A stretch of DNA of 64,000 nucleotides from the NCBI RefSeq assembly GCF_011074955.1, contig NZ_WUQJ01000030.1, forward strand, positions 57,452 through 121,451, in the 5' to 3' direction. The position numbers were made by a program, and so were the translations under genes. Positions 8,660-18,928 of this stretch are shown in pieces; position 1 is the stretch's first letter, and each line of letters starts with the position of its first letter. The notes beneath the pieces are model-generated. The model ran no database searches. It worked only from the letters and a program-made list of their open reading frames with translations, and had not been told where the DNA came from. Source of the stretch: Marinobacter caseinilyticus. GTDB taxonomy: Bacteria; Pseudomonadota; Gammaproteobacteria; Pseudomonadales; Oleiphilaceae.

Positions 8660-11600
8660 TCAAACATGGTTTATCTCCTTACCGGCCAATTGGGCGCGAA
8701 TGAGGGTAGGACGGCCAGTATCCAGCGCCTTGATCAGTTCGGCCTGTTTTCCCCGGATGCCTTCGACCGCCTGCTCCCGCACGGGTCCAAAACCCCGCAC
8801 GTCGGCTGGTAGTTCTGCCAGTTGTAGGAAGGTTTCGTAGTTGCCGGCGTTGAGCTCCCGGCCAATTCGGGCCACCAGGTTCTGATAGTCTTTCAGCATA
8901 GCGCGGTCGAGCTTCCGATCTGCTGAGTAACGGAACGGATCCGCCACGGTTCCGCGCAGGCTGCGAAATTTTGCCAGCAGTCGGAAGGCCCGAAACATCC
9001 GGGGGCCGAACCGGCGTTTTTTCGGCCGCCCCTGCGCATCGGTTTTGCCATTCAGCAGTGGCGGGGCCAGGTGGAAATGGACCTTGAAGTCACCTTCGAA
9101 GTTTTCATGCACTTCTTTCATGAAGTCAGTTTCCGCGAACAGCCGGGCCACTTCGTATTCATCCTTGAAGGCCATTAAGCGATACAGTTGCTGCGCTGCG
9201 GCCCGGGTCAGGAGCAGGTTCGTCTGTCCCAGGGTTTCCTCGGCGTTCCGCACTGTGGCAACACTGGTCCGGTACTGGTCGGCCCACTGTCGGTTCTGAT
9301 AGTTAATCAGATGCCGGTAGCGGGTCTCTATGAGCCCATCCAGGGTTGGCTCGGCTTTGATATCGACAGTCTGCGCATTATCGGTGTCCAGAAGGTCTGT
9401 TACCACGCTCAGATCAACCGCGGCCAGACGGCCCCAGCCGAAGGCTTCCTTGTTGCGATCGATGGCGACGCCATTGAGCTCGATGGCCCTCATCAAAGCA
9501 GACTCGGACAGCGGCAGAAGCCCTTTCTGCCAGGCAAAGCCGAGCATCATCACGTTGGAGAACACAGTGTCGCCCATCAGTTTCTCGGCGATGCCATTAG
9601 CGTCGAGCTGGTCAAAATGGTCGTCGCCAACGGCATCCCGCAGCAGGCTCAGTCGCTTGTCGGCCTTCATGTCAGCATCGCGGTAGAGCACGTAATCGGC
9701 GGTGGGCAGTTCCGCTTCGTTGGCCACAATTCGGGTGTGATTCGGCCTGAGCACACTCAGGGCTTTTTGGGACGATGCTACCACCAGGTCACAGGCGATA
9801 ACCGCATCGGCCTGGCCATTGCTGATTCGCACCTGATGCAATTTGTCCGGGGACGGTGCCATGCGCACATAGCTCAGCACGGTGCCGCCCTTCTGGGCGA
9901 AGCCCATGAAATCCAGCACCGAAGTGCCGCGGGATTCCAGATGCGCGGCCATGGTGATCAACTGGCCCACGGTGACGACGCCGGTACCGCCCACACCACC
10001 CACGAGAAGGTCATAGGAGCCAGCCAGCTCCGGCAGTTCGGGTGTCGGCAGGCCAGCCAATTTGCTGGTCAGTACCGACCCGGTGTCCAGACCCCGGGAC
10101 TTACGCAACTGCCCGCCTTCAATAGTCACAAAACTTGGGCAGAAACCGTTGAGGCAAGAATAGTCCTTGTTGCACGAGAATTGGTCGATCTTGCGTTTAC
10201 GACCCAACTCGGTTTTGCGAGGTACGACCGAAAGACAGTTGGATTGCACCGAGCAATCGCCGCAACCCTCGCATACGTGGTGGTTGATAAACACTCGCTT
10301 GGCTGGATCCGGGAACTGGTTCCGCTTGCGTCGCCGGCGCTTTTCAGCGGCACAGGTCTGGTCGTAGATCAGCACGGTACACCCGGGAATATCTCGCAAC
10401 TCTCGCTGAACAGTATCCAGCTTGGAGCGGTCGTGAAAGGAGACACCCTTCGGGAACAGGTCCTTCTGCTTGTCGTACTTTTCCGGTTCGTCACTGAGCA
10501 CCGCGACCCGGCGAACGCCCTCGGAAGTGACCTGCTGGGCAATCATTGGGACGCTGATCTTGCCATCCACCGGTTGGCCTCCGGTCATGGCTACGGCATC
10601 GTTGAACAGAATCTTGTAGGTAATGTTAGTGCCCGCAGCCACCGACTGGCGAATGGCCATGGACCCGGAGTGGAAATAGGTGCCCTCGCCCAGATTCTGA
10701 AACACGTGGGGGTTTCCGATATAACGGCTCTTGCCAATCCAGTTGACCCCTTCACCACCCATCTGGATGAGAGACTCCGTTTTCCGGCCCATCCAGGAGG
10801 CCATGAAGTGGCAACCAATGCCAGCCAGAGCCTTGCTACCTTCAGGCACCTTGGTGGAAGTATTGTGAGGGCAGCCGGAGCAGAAATACGGCAGGCGCCT
10901 GACTCCGCCTGGATCCAGAGCATTCGAAATAACGCTGATCTCGGCAATACGTTCACTGAAGTCCAGGGAGAAGAATCGGCCAAGCCGGGCGGCCAGGTAA
11001 CCCGCAACCAGCTTCGGGCTCAGCTCACCCACATAGGGAATCAGCGGGCGCCCCAGTTCGTCCTGTTTGCCGGTGATGAGAACTTCACCAGGGCGGTCCG
11101 GCTCCGACATGGTTTCCTTGATCTGGCTTTCGATAATGCCCCGTTTCTCTTCGATCACTAACACTTCTTCCTTGCCATGAACGAAGTTCAGGATCCCGCG
11201 GCGCTCCAGAGGCCAGACCATGCCGATTTTGTAGATATCCAGCCCCATCTTCCGGGCCTTGTCTTCACCAATGCCCAACAGGTCCAGGGCTTCGAGCAGG
11301 TCCAGGTGGCCTTTGCCGGTGGTCACAATGCCGAAGCGGGCTTCCGGGTGGTTGAACAGGCAACGGTCAATAGGGTTGGCCCTGGCAAACGCCTGCACGG
11401 CGGCGAGCTTGTGTTCGATCCGGGTTTCGAGTTGGGGGCCGGGCAGGTCTGGCCACCGGTAATGGAGACCGCTTTCGGGGGGAGTGAAGTCATCGGGAGT
11501 TACGAATTCCGGCTGGGGTGGCAGCTCCACGGACGCCGCGCTTTCAACCGTCTCGGAGATGGCCTTGAATCCGACCCAGCAGCCACTGTATCGGGACAGA

Positions 11601-12178
11601 GCATAGCCCCAGAGGCCGAATTCCAGATACTCGGCGATGTTGGCCGGGTTGATGGTGGGGATGAAGAAACTCATAAACGCCACATCGGATTGATGGGGCA
11701 TAGAGGAAGACACACAGCCATGGTCATCGCCGGCAACGACCAGAACGCCGCCATGAGGTGACGAGCCATAGGTAGTGCCGTGCTTGAGAGCATCGCCGGC
11801 ACGGTCGACACCGGGGCCCTTGCCGTACCAGAGGCCGAATACGCCATCCACCTGGCGGTCATCGTCGGTTTCCACCTGCTGGGTACCGAGCATGATGGTG
11901 GCGGCGAGATCCTCGTTAATAGCGGGTACGAAGTCGATGCGGTTTTCATCGAGCAGGGCTTGGGCCTGCCAGAGCGCCTGATCGTATGCACCCAGGGGAG
12001 AGCCCCGGTAACCGCTGACCATACCCGCCGTGTTCAGCCCCTGTTTACGATCCAGGGCGGCCTGCATCAGAGGTATGCGAACCAGAGCCTGTGTTCCGGT
12101 CAGGAAAACCCGTCCGGATTCCCGCAGGTAACGGTCGTCCAGAGTGTAATTGTCGAGTTGTGGAGTATTGGCGGGCAT
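8660..12178 (-). CDS. Single-chain indolepyruvate (arylpyruvate) ferredoxin oxidoreductase
   Basis: A 1172-residue fused 2-oxoacid:ferredoxin oxidoreductase of the aerobic-bacterial IorAB type. It decarboxylates arylpyruvates to arylacetyl-CoA with TPP, CoA and ferredoxin. The N-terminal half carries the pyrimidine-domain region (GMVSGYRGSPLGAYD), a CSGCPHNTS cluster motif near residue 435 and the TPP-binding half. An iron-sulphur motif CEGCGDCSVQSNC follows near residue 632, and the gamma-type domain (GGVGGTGVVTVGQLITMAAH) near residue 720. The start at 12178 has an AAGGGAAG site. Between the transporter and paaZ it plausibly turns phenylpyruvate from phenylalanine into phenylacetyl-CoA, bypassing PaaK (inference). 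The neighbouring Lrp-type gene is divergent. Confidence 0.92.
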   Translation of the reverse strand: MPANTPQLDNYTLDDRYLRESGRVFLTGTQALVRIPLMQAALDRKQGLNTAGMVSGYRGSPLGAYDQALWQAQALLDENRIDFVPAINEDLAATIMLGTQQVETDDDRQVDGVFGLWYGKGPGVDRAGDALKHGTTYGSSPHGGVLVVAGDDHGCVSSSMPHQSDVAFMSFFIPTINPANIAEYLEFGLWGYALSRYSGCWVGFKAISETVESAASVELPPQPEFVTPDDFTPPESGLHYRWPDLPGPQLETRIEHKLAAVQAFARANPIDRCLFNHPEARFGIVTTGKGHLDLLEALDLLGIGEDKARKMGLDIYKIGMVWPLERRGILNFVHGKEEVLVIEEKRGIIESQIKETMSEPDRPGEVLITGKQDELGRPLIPYVGELSPKLVAGYLAARLGRFFSLDFSERIAEISVISNALDPGGVRRLPYFCSGCPHNTSTKVPEGSKALAGIGCHFMASWMGRKTESLIQMGGEGVNWIGKSRYIGNPHVFQNLGEGTYFHSGSMAIRQSVAAGTNITYKILFNDAVAMTGGQPVDGKISVPMIAQQVTSEGVRRVAVLSDEPEKYDKQKDLFPKGVSFHDRSKLDTVQRELRDIPGCTVLIYDQTCAAEKRRRRKRNQFPDPAKRVFINHHVCEGCGDCSVQSNCLSVVPRKTELGRKRKIDQFSCNKDYSCLNGFCPSFVTIEGGQLRKSRGLDTGSVLTSKLAGLPTPELPELAGSYDLLVGGVGGTGVVTVGQLITMAAHLESRGTSVLDFMGFAQKGGTVLSYVRMAPSPDKLHQVRISNGQADAVIACDLVVASSQKALSVLRPNHTRIVANEAELPTADYVLYRDADMKADKRLSLLRDAVGDDHFDQLDANGIAEKLMGDTVFSNVMMLGFAWQKGLLPLSESALMRAIELNGVAIDRNKEAFGWGRLAAVDLSVVTDLLDTDNAQTVDIKAEPTLDGLIETRYRHLINYQNRQWADQYRTSVATVRNAEETLGQTNLLLTRAAAQQLYRLMAFKDEYEVARLFAETDFMKEVHENFEGDFKVHFHLAPPLLNGKTDAQGRPKKRRFGPRMFRAFRLLAKFRSLRGTVADPFRYSADRKLDRAMLKDYQNLVARIGRELNAGNYETFLQLAELPADVRGFGPVREQAVEGIRGKQAELIKALDTGRPTLIRAQLAGKEINHV

Positions 12179-12334
12179 GGGGCTTCCCTTTTGTTTGTTT
12201 TATGACCAAAAGTATAGAGGGAAGTTCGCCAAAGGTGCTTGCATATTAGGTGAACGCTACTGGAGTATGCGAAAGAATATTCAATAAAATACAAAGTTGT
12301 GAAAGAAAATTTTAAAAATAACAGGTGATGCTAA

Positions 12335-12814
12335 ATGAAAAAGATTGATCTGGATAAGCTGGATCGGCGAATCCTGTCGGTGCTTCAGGAGGATGGGCGC
12401 ATCAGTAATCAGTTGCTGGCCGAACAGGTGGGGTTATCGCCGGCGGCTTGCTGGCGGCGGGTAAGGAATCTTGAGGAAAGTGGCGTGATTAAGGGATACT
12501 GCGCCAGAGTGGATCCAGAGCGCATGGGGCAGGGGCTATGCGTGTTGGTTAACCTGTCGTTGCAAAGACACAACATCGATAGCACGACAGAGATCGAACA
12601 TCTGGTCAGCAGTTACCCGGAGGTGCTTCAGTGTTTTGCGGTGACGGGGGATGCCGATTTTGTGTTGCGCGTAATCGTGCCTGATATGGCCAGTTACGAC
12701 CGATTCCTGAACGAAAAGATCTTCACCTTGCAGGGCATTGCGCAGGTGAATTCAAACTTTACTTTGCGGGAGATCAAGAATACCGAGACCATCCCGGTGG
12801 ATGGTCTGGCATAA
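12335..12814 (+). CDS. Lrp/AsnC-family transcriptional regulator
   Basis: A 159-residue regulator with an N-terminal helix-turn-helix (LDRRILSVLQEDGRISNQLLAEQVGLSPAACWRRVRNLE, residues 6-45) and a C-terminal RAM ligand-binding domain (VLQCFAVTGDADFVLRVIVPD). It is divergent from the arylpyruvate oxidoreductase across 156 bp, an AT-rich gap with room for both promoters. The arrangement suggests control of that gene by an aromatic amino acid or its keto acid (inference). The family is usually autoregulated. Confidence 0.9.
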   Translation: MKKIDLDKLDRRILSVLQEDGRISNQLLAEQVGLSPAACWRRVRNLEESGVIKGYCARVDPERMGQGLCVLVNLSLQRHNIDSTTEIEHLVSSYPEVLQCFAVTGDADFVLRVIVPDMASYDRFLNEKIFTLQGIAQVNSNFTLREIKNTETIPVDGLA

Positions 12815-12879
12815 GACTTCGGTGAGGTGAAGCTGCGGTTGTGTTCCCAGGACTGGAATCACGCCCTGACAACCCGGTT

Positions 12880-14925
12880 TTACTCAGGCTTTTTGGCAAC
12901 CAGTGTCAGGATGTCGTAGCTCGCAACCAGCTCATCATTCTGGTTCTGAACCTGAACATCCCAGACCACCACACCCTGAGGGTGTCCATCCGGAGATGTC
13001 CGACCCTGATCGATCTTGCGCTTGCAGGTCAGCCGAGCCCGGATCGTGTCCCCCGGGGCAACCGGCTCGATAAAGCGCAGGGTGTCCAGGCCGTAGTTCG
13101 CCAGCACCGGACCTTCGCCCGGATAAACGAACAGGCCCGCCGCCGCGGAAAGCACGAAATAGCCATGGGCAATGCGCTTGCCGAACTGGGAGTCCCGCGC
13201 CGCAATTTCATCAAAATGCATATAGAAGTGATCGCCGGACAGGCAGCCGAAGTTGACGATGTCGGCCTCGGTGACCGTGCGCCGGTGAGTCAGCAGGGAT
13301 TCGTTGATCTGAAGATCTTCAAAATGGTGACGGAACGGATGCACCTCGGTTTCGATCAGATCGGCACCGCGCACATACTCGCGGGTGACCGCGGCCAGCA
13401 TGGTCGGGGAACCCTGAATCGCCGTTCTTTGCAGGTAGTGATGGACCGCCCGGATACCGCCGAGTTCTTCACCGCCTCCGGCACGGCCGGGGCCGCCATG
13501 CTTGAGCATGGGCAGGGGTGAACCATGGCCTGTTGATTCTTTGGCAGCTTCTGCGTTCAGCAGGTGCAGGCGCCCATGGTAGGCCGCCAGAGCGGGAACA
13601 ATCTTGGCGGCGATGGCCGGATCACGAGTGGTCAGAGTGGTGACAAGTGAGCCGCGGCCCTTGGCACACAGAGCGATCGCGTCCTCGATGGTGTTGTAGG
13701 GAATCACGGTTGCCACCGGCCCAAAAGCTTCAATATCGTGGGCACCACAGCCACTTTCCGGGTTGCGGCACAGCAGTACATGCGGTTCGATGAACGCGCC
13801 TTTCTCGGTGCCTTCACCAGTCGGCTTGAAATCGCCGTTACCACCGATAATCAGTTCACTGGTTTTCAGCAATTCCTGAATGTTGGCTTTGACGTCCTCA
13901 AGCTGGTCAACGGAGGCCAGGGCACCCATGCGAACGCCTTCGATAGAAGGGTCACCGACAGTGATCTTCGACAACCGCTCTTTGAGCTTTTCGCAGACAG
14001 CGTCCACTTGGTTCTCCGGTACCAGGACCCGACGGATTGCAGTACATTTCTGGCCGGCTTTGGCGGTCATCTCACGCCCGACTTCCTTCACGAAGATATC
14101 GAATTCTTCGTGCTCCGGCGTCACGTCCGGGGCCAGTATGGCACTGTTCAGTGAGTCGGCCTCAGCATTGAACGGAATGGAACGGTTGATGATGTTTGGA
14201 TGATTCTTGAGTTTGCGAGCAGTCGCAGCGGAACCGGTGAAGGTCACCACGTCCTGCTCTTCGAGGTGGTCGAACAGATCGCCGGTGCTGCCGATGATCA
14301 GCTGCAGACTGCCTTCGGGCAGGGCACCGGATTCCTGCATCAGGCGAACGGCCAGCTCGGTGACATAACAGGTCGAGGTCGCTGGCTTCACAATGGAGGG
14401 CATGCCCGCCAGGAAGGTCGGCGCGAATTTCTCCAGCATGCCCCACACCGGGAAGTTGTAGGCGTCAATGTGGACGGCGACACCGCCTCGGGGGACCAGG
14501 ATATGGGTGCCCGCGAAGTGGTTGTTCTTGCCCAGCGGCGTTACCGGTCCTTCGTGGACGACGTTGCCGGACGGCAGTTCGCGCCGGCCCATGCTGGCAT
14601 AGGCAAACAGAGTACCGAAGCCGCCGTCGATATCGATGCCGTTGTCGCCTTTGCTGGACCCCGTGTGCATCGAAAGCGCGTACAGTTCTTTCTTGTGGTC
14701 CTGCAGGTAGAGGGCCATGGCTTTCAAGGCGAGAGCTCGCTCCTGGAAATCCATTGCCAGCAGATTCTTGCCGCCAACTTTACGGCCGTATTCCACGGCC
14801 TTTTTGAAATTGAGCGTGTCGTCATGGGTGTGTGCCACGATGTCGCCGTTGATGGCACTGGGCAGGGCTTTGGCAGGCTTTTCACCGACCCATTGGCCGG
14901 CGATGTAACTTTTGAGGACTGACAT
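12880..14925 (-). CDS. paaZ: PaaZ, bifunctional oxepin-CoA hydrolase / 3-oxo-5,6-dehydrosuberyl-CoA semialdehyde dehydrogenase
   Basis: A 681-residue protein, the same size as E. coli PaaZ. Residues 1 to about 520 form an NADP-dependent aldehyde dehydrogenase with the catalytic Cys in GQKCTAIRR near residue 293. The last 150 residues form a MaoC-like hot-dog hydratase ([28 protein letters not shown]) that opens the oxepin ring. The start at 14925 ([10 protein letters not shown]) matches the family; the frame stays open further upstream but that extension has no PaaZ character. It is last of the paaABCDEZ unit, 89 nt after paaE. Confidence 0.95.
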   Translation of the reverse strand: MSVLKSYIAGQWVGEKPAKALPSAINGDIVAHTHDDTLNFKKAVEYGRKVGGKNLLAMDFQERALALKAMALYLQDHKKELYALSMHTGSSKGDNGIDIDGGFGTLFAYASMGRRELPSGNVVHEGPVTPLGKNNHFAGTHILVPRGGVAVHIDAYNFPVWGMLEKFAPTFLAGMPSIVKPATSTCYVTELAVRLMQESGALPEGSLQLIIGSTGDLFDHLEEQDVVTFTGSAATARKLKNHPNIINRSIPFNAEADSLNSAILAPDVTPEHEEFDIFVKEVGREMTAKAGQKCTAIRRVLVPENQVDAVCEKLKERLSKITVGDPSIEGVRMGALASVDQLEDVKANIQELLKTSELIIGGNGDFKPTGEGTEKGAFIEPHVLLCRNPESGCGAHDIEAFGPVATVIPYNTIEDAIALCAKGRGSLVTTLTTRDPAIAAKIVPALAAYHGRLHLLNAEAAKESTGHGSPLPMLKHGGPGRAGGGEELGGIRAVHHYLQRTAIQGSPTMLAAVTREYVRGADLIETEVHPFRHHFEDLQINESLLTHRRTVTEADIVNFGCLSGDHFYMHFDEIAARDSQFGKRIAHGYFVLSAAAGLFVYPGEGPVLANYGLDTLRFIEPVAPGDTIRARLTCKRKIDQGRTSPDGHPQGVVVWDVQVQNQNDELVASYDILTLVAKKPE

Positions 14926-15014
14926 GGGTAACTCCAATCGTTTCTGAAACGCCAGGGCAAGTATCTTTAACTCGGGACTCGCCTTGCTGCTATCTTGATT
15001 TTGAATCGGTGGGG

Positions 15015-16094
15015 CTACATCTCGTCGTAGTCCAGAACCACCTTGTCGCTGACCGGATAGCACTGGCAGGAGAGTACGTAGCCGGCTGCCACCTCATAAT
15101 CTTCCAGGGCAAAGTTCTGGTCCATTTCCACTTCGCCTTCCACGACCTTCGCCCGGCAAGTGGAACAAACGCCGGCCTTGCAGGAATAAGGCAGGTCAGC
15201 GCCTTCCTCGTTGCCAGCTTCCAGGATGCTTTTGGTATCACGAACCAGTGGGAAGGTCAGGGAGCGGCCATCGGCGATGACGGTGACTTCGCTCACCGAC
15301 TGCGGGTCCACATTGGACGGAGCGCGGTCCTTGCGGGCTTGGGGCACGCCACCGGCGGGCGTAAACAGCTCAAAATGGATCTTGCTTTTGTCCATGCCAT
15401 GACGAATCAGTGAGTCGCGCACGGTCTCGGTCATCAGCTGGGGGCCGCAGATGAAGGCCGCGGTGAGATCCTTGGCATTGATCCAGTGGTCGAACAGGGC
15501 ATCGCACTTGTCGTGGTCAATCCGCCCGTTGTACAGGTCAATGTCCTGCTCTTCGCGGGTAAAAATGTACACCAGGTTTAAGCGGGCCATGTATTCGTTT
15601 TTCAGGTCCTGGAGTTCATCCCGGAACATGGTGCTGCTGGTGGCCTTGTTGCCATAGAACAGCGTGACCTCGCTCTTGGGCTCGGTTTCCAAGGTGGTCT
15701 TGACAATTGACAGGATCGGGGTGATACCACTGCCGGCGGCCACCGCCAGGTAATGGCCCTGACGCTCGGGATCGAGATCGATGGAAAAGTGGCCCTGGGG
15801 TGGCATGACTTCAAGCGTTTCACCGGGTTTCAGTTGCTCATTGGCAAAGGTTGAGAAGAGGCCACCGGATACTTTCTTGACCGCAATGCGCAGTTCCTGG
15901 TCTTTCACACTGCGACAGATTGAGTAAGAGCGACGGACTTCCTCGCCATCCAGTCGGGTTCTGACAATCAGGTGCTGGCCCTGCTTGTAGCTGAACTTGT
16001 CCGCCAGATCCTCCGGCAGGTCAAACGCCAGTGATACGGCGTTTCTAGTTTCAGGCCTGACCTCTTTGAGGGTCAGCGGATAGAATTTATTCAT
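15015..16094 (-). CDS. paaE: PaaE, reductase of the phenylacetyl-CoA epoxidase
   Basis: A 359-residue ferredoxin-NADP-type reductase passing electrons from NADPH through FAD and a plant-type [2Fe-2S] cluster to PaaA. FAD-binding RSYSICRS is near residue 60, the NADP region GSGITPILSIVK near residue 120, and the cluster ligands SCKAGVCSTCRAKV plus a later CQC are near the C-terminus. The start at 16094 (MNKFYPLTLKEV) fits the family, although the frame is open further upstream into paaD. It lies 13 nt after paaD. Confidence 0.95.
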   Translation of the reverse strand: MNKFYPLTLKEVRPETRNAVSLAFDLPEDLADKFSYKQGQHLIVRTRLDGEEVRRSYSICRSVKDQELRIAVKKVSGGLFSTFANEQLKPGETLEVMPPQGHFSIDLDPERQGHYLAVAAGSGITPILSIVKTTLETEPKSEVTLFYGNKATSSTMFRDELQDLKNEYMARLNLVYIFTREEQDIDLYNGRIDHDKCDALFDHWINAKDLTAAFICGPQLMTETVRDSLIRHGMDKSKIHFELFTPAGGVPQARKDRAPSNVDPQSVSEVTVIADGRSLTFPLVRDTKSILEAGNEEGADLPYSCKAGVCSTCRAKVVEGEVEMDQNFALEDYEVAAGYVLSCQCYPVSDKVVLDYDEM

Positions 16095-16107
16095 GATCGT
16101 ATCGGCT

Positions 16108-16677
16108 CTAGATGCATTTGAAGTAGTCGAAGGGCTCGAGGCATTCCTTGCAACGGTATAAGGCTTTGCAGGCGGTGGATCCGAATTCACTGACCCGTTC
16201 GGTGTCCTCGCTGCCGCAGAGAGGACAGGCAATGATTTCCGGTTCGCCGAGCAGGCTCATCTTGCTGGAACTGCCCTCGGGCGGGGCGATTCCGAACGCC
16301 CGAAGCTTGTCTTTACCTTCGGCTGTGATCCAGTCGGTAGTCCAGGCAGGGGTCAGCACCCGGTTAATTTTCGGATTCCGAAAGCCCACGGCGCGCAAGG
16401 CTTCGGTGATCAACTCCTCAATCAACTCAGTGGCCGGGCAGCCGGAGTAAGTCGGGGTTACGTCAACGGACAATTCATTTCCGTCCCAACGCAAGGCGCG
16501 AACAATGCCGAGTTCCACGACGCTGACTGCCGGCACTTCGGGGTCTTTGACCTCCTCAAGAAGTGCCCAGATGTCGTCCTCTGTCAACAGATCGGGGCGG
16601 GCGTTTGCCGGTACCCGATCGCTGGCAATCAGGATATCGACGGCTGACCGACTGACGGAATCACCAGGTTGTGGCAT
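16108..16677 (-). CDS. paaD: PaaD, Fe-S assembly/maturation factor for the phenylacetyl-CoA epoxidase
   Basis: A 189-residue protein with an N-terminal MIP18/DUF59 domain (LLEEVKDPEVPAVSVVELGIV, TYSGCPATELIEELI) and a C-terminal zinc-ribbon-like Cys set (CPLCGSEDTERV ... CKALYRCKECLEPFDYFKC). PaaD is required for PaaABCE activity and is thought to help assemble its metal centre. The start at 16677 overlaps the end of paaC by 17 nt, a usual arrangement in this operon. Confidence 0.93.
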   Translation of the reverse strand: MPQPGDSVSRSAVDILIASDRVPANARPDLLTEDDIWALLEEVKDPEVPAVSVVELGIVRALRWDGNELSVDVTPTYSGCPATELIEELITEALRAVGFRNPKINRVLTPAWTTDWITAEGKDKLRAFGIAPPEGSSSKMSLLGEPEIIACPLCGSEDTERVSEFGSTACKALYRCKECLEPFDYFKCI

Positions 16678-17425
16678 CGGGATAGGCCCTCTGCAGGAAC
16701 TGCATTTCCGCCAGAATGAAACCGAGGTGTTCGGTGTGTTCGCCGTGCTTGCCACCCATATACATCCAGGCGTCTTCTGCACCGGGTGTCAGGGTTGCCT
16801 GGGTTAGCACCTCGTTGGCCATACCGCGCCAGTCTTGGGCGAGCTGGTCAGGCTCCGGGCCAATGCCGGCCTCGGCCAGAACACGATCAGTGTCGTCCGG
16901 GGTGATCAGTTCGCCGGTGAAGCGCCAGAGAATATCCACGGCATCCTGCATGCGTTGGTGGCTCTCTTCAGTGCCATCGCCGAGACGCTTGACCCACTCG
17001 GATGACCGACGCAGGTGATAGGTGGCTTCTTTCACCGCTTTGGAGGCGATGCCAGCAATGCGCTCATCGCTGGATTCGGTCAGGCTCGTCAGGGTGAAGT
17101 AATGCCACACATCGAAGAAAAACTGTCGACCCATGGTGACCGCATAGTCTTCATTGGGCTGTTCGGTGAGCAGCAGGTTGCGGTAATCGTGGGCATCGCG
17201 AAGAAACGCCAGTTTGTCGGCATCCCGGCCATCATCAATCAGCTCGGCTGCGTACTCGTACCAGTTGCGGGCCTGGCCGATAAGGTCGAGGGCAACGTTC
17301 ATCACTGCCATTTCTTCCTCAAGTGCCGGGGCCTTGCCGCACAGCTCACACAGGCGCTGGCCCAGGATCATGTCGGAATCTGCCAACCGCAGCAGATATT
17401 CTCTTAATGCTTCTGTTTGTGTCAT
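16661..17425 (-). CDS. paaC: PaaC, structural subunit of the phenylacetyl-CoA 1,2-epoxidase
   Basis: A 254-residue helical subunit (E. coli 248) that forms the PaaAC heterodimer core. The family text is present: LGQRLCELCGKAPALEEEMAVMN, NVALDLIGQARNWYEYA and ATYHLRRSSEWVKRLGDGTEES. PaaC keeps the ferritin-like fold but is the non-catalytic partner of PaaA. The ATG at 17425 has a perfect AAGGAG site. Its 3' end overlaps paaD. Confidence 0.95.
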   Translation of the reverse strand: MTQTEALREYLLRLADSDMILGQRLCELCGKAPALEEEMAVMNVALDLIGQARNWYEYAAELIDDGRDADKLAFLRDAHDYRNLLLTEQPNEDYAVTMGRQFFFDVWHYFTLTSLTESSDERIAGIASKAVKEATYHLRRSSEWVKRLGDGTEESHQRMQDAVDILWRFTGELITPDDTDRVLAEAGIGPEPDQLAQDWRGMANEVLTQATLTPGAEDAWMYMGGKHGEHTEHLGFILAEMQFLQRAYPDATTW

Positions 17426-17435
17426 GAATCGCTCC

Positions 17436-17717
17436 TTACATGTGTCCGACTTCATCGGGCAGCTTGTAAAACGAAGCATGCCGGTAAATCTTGTCTTCCG
17501 ACGGATCGAAAAGAACTTCTTTTTCGTCAGATGCGGAGGCCGTGATGGTGTCGGAGGGGACTACCCAGATACTCACGCCCTCGCTACGGCGGGTGTAGAG
17601 GTCGCGGGCGTTTTCCATGGCCATCTCTGCGTCAGCGGCGTGCACACTGCCCACATGTTTGTGGTTCAGGCCGTGCTTGGATCGCACAAAAACTTCGTAA
17701 AGGCGCCATTCAGACAT
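17436..17717 (-). CDS. paaB: PaaB, small subunit of the phenylacetyl-CoA 1,2-epoxidase
   Basis: A 93-residue protein of the expected size (E. coli 95), with family text EWRLYEVFVRSKHGLNHKHVGS and a C-terminal YKLPDEVGHM. PaaB bridges PaaAC units in the complex. The start at 17717 (MSEWRLYEV) was preferred because the upstream extension overlaps the end of paaA and is not PaaB-like; an AGGAAT site lies before it. It is 10 nt from paaC and 17 nt from paaA. Confidence 0.95.
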   Translation of the reverse strand: MSEWRLYEVFVRSKHGLNHKHVGSVHAADAEMAMENARDLYTRRSEGVSIWVVPSDTITASASDEKEVLFDPSEDKIYRHASFYKLPDEVGHM

Positions 17718-17734
17718 GCGGTATTCCTCCGGTA

Positions 17735-18727
17735 TCAAGCGGCATTTGCGCGCTGTTTCTGTTTCTCGGCATAGGCGACTGCTGCCTGACGAACCCATGC
17801 GCCCTCGTCAATGGCTTTCTTGCGCGTGGTGATGCGTTCGCGGTTGCAGGGACCGTTACCCTTGAGCACGTCGTAGAATTCCTGCCAGTTGATTTCGCCG
17901 AAATCGTAATGACCGGTTTCCTCGTTCCATTTCAGATCCGGGTCCGGCGCGGTGCATCCCAGAAACTCAAGCTGCGGTATGGTCTGATCAATGAACATCT
18001 GGCGCAGTTCGTCGTTGCTCTTGCGTTTGATCTTCCAGGCCAAGGATTGCTGCGAGTTCGGTGACTCATCATCGTGCGGGCCGAACATCATCAGGGCCGG
18101 CCACCAGATCCGGTTAATGGCGTCCTGGACCATGGCTTTCTGCTCATCGGTGCCTTCGCGCATCATGTCCAACAGAATCTGGTAACCCTGGCGCTGGTGG
18201 AAGCTCTCTTCCTTACAGATACGGACCATAGCGCGGGAGTAGGGACCATAGGAGGTCCGCTGGAGTACAACCTGGTTCACAATTGCAGCGCCATCCACCA
18301 GCCAGCCAACGGCACCCATATCTGCCCAGTTCAGAGTCGGGTAATTGAAGATACTGGAGTACTTGGCTTTGCCCTGATGCAGCTTCTCGATTTCTTCATC
18401 GCGGTCTGCACCGAGGGTTTCCATGGAGCTGTATAGGTATAGGCCATGGCCTGCTTCATCCTGGATCTTGGCCATCAGCTGAAGCTTGCGCTTAAGGTTA
18501 GGTGCCCGGGTAACCCAGTTGCCTTCCGGCAGCATGCCAACCACTTCTGAGTGAGCATGCTGGGAGATTTGGCGAATCAGGGTCTTGCGGTAGCCTTCAG
18601 GCATCCAGTTCTTGGGTTCGATCTTGATTTCGGCGTCGACCTTTTCCTGAAATTCAAGCTCTTCAGGTGACATTTCTTCTTTGGTTTTCAGGCGCTTGGC
18701 ACCGGTTTCAACGAGCTGGGCGTACAT
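17735..18727 (-). CDS. paaA: PaaA, catalytic subunit of the phenylacetyl-CoA 1,2-epoxidase
   Basis: A 330-residue ferritin-like di-iron monooxygenase subunit (E. coli 309) that adds one oxygen atom across the ring 1,2 bond of phenylacetyl-CoA. Metal-binding context is visible as [11 protein letters not shown] (ExxH type) and [12 protein letters not shown] (second ExxH). The substrate region [19 protein letters not shown] is intact. First gene of paaABCDEZ, with candidate PaaX operators in the AT-rich DNA upstream. Confidence 0.96.
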   Translation of the reverse strand: MYAQLVETGAKRLKTKEEMSPEELEFQEKVDAEIKIEPKNWMPEGYRKTLIRQISQHAHSEVVGMLPEGNWVTRAPNLKRKLQLMAKIQDEAGHGLYLYSSMETLGADRDEEIEKLHQGKAKYSSIFNYPTLNWADMGAVGWLVDGAAIVNQVVLQRTSYGPYSRAMVRICKEESFHQRQGYQILLDMMREGTDEQKAMVQDAINRIWWPALMMFGPHDDESPNSQQSLAWKIKRKSNDELRQMFIDQTIPQLEFLGCTAPDPDLKWNEETGHYDFGEINWQEFYDVLKGNGPCNRERITTRKKAIDEGAWVRQAAVAYAEKQKQRANAA

Positions 18728-18816
18728 AAAAATACCTCCGGATCGAGTGTTTTGTTCAATTGCTTGTGAACAGTGATGCCTTCAGGAGCGACTGAACGGC
18801 CATTGACTCCATATTA

Positions 18817-18837
18817 TATGATACTTAATAAATATCA
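18817..18837. promoter_or_regulatory. Candidate PaaX-type operator, paaA promoter copy 1
   Basis: A perfect short dyad TGATA, 9-nt spacer, TATCA (18819-18823 and 18833-18837), preceded by TA so that it reads TATGATAC. It lies about 90 nt upstream of the paaA start. The same core occurs before the ABC transporter and paaY. Confidence 0.45.
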
Positions 18838-18913
18838 AGAAGTGCTTTTGTGTGTCATGTTTTGTTTTGAATTCTTCTTGGTGACGTTTATATTTATGAT
18901 TTATATGGTAAAA

Positions 18914-18928
18914 AATGTGATACGCAAT
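18914..18928. promoter_or_regulatory. Candidate PaaX-type operator, paaA promoter copy 2
   Basis: AATGTGATACGCAAT agrees with 13 of 15 positions of the E. coli PaaX consensus WWTRTGATTCGYGWT, as recalled from the literature. It lies about 190 nt upstream of paaA. Function is inference. Confidence 0.45.

Noticed and set aside
9188..11161. A 657-codon rightward open frame opposite the oxidoreductase gene
   Set aside because: It is the antisense shadow of a well-identified 1172-residue protein; its translation has no recognisable domain and high-GC DNA often leaves such frames open.
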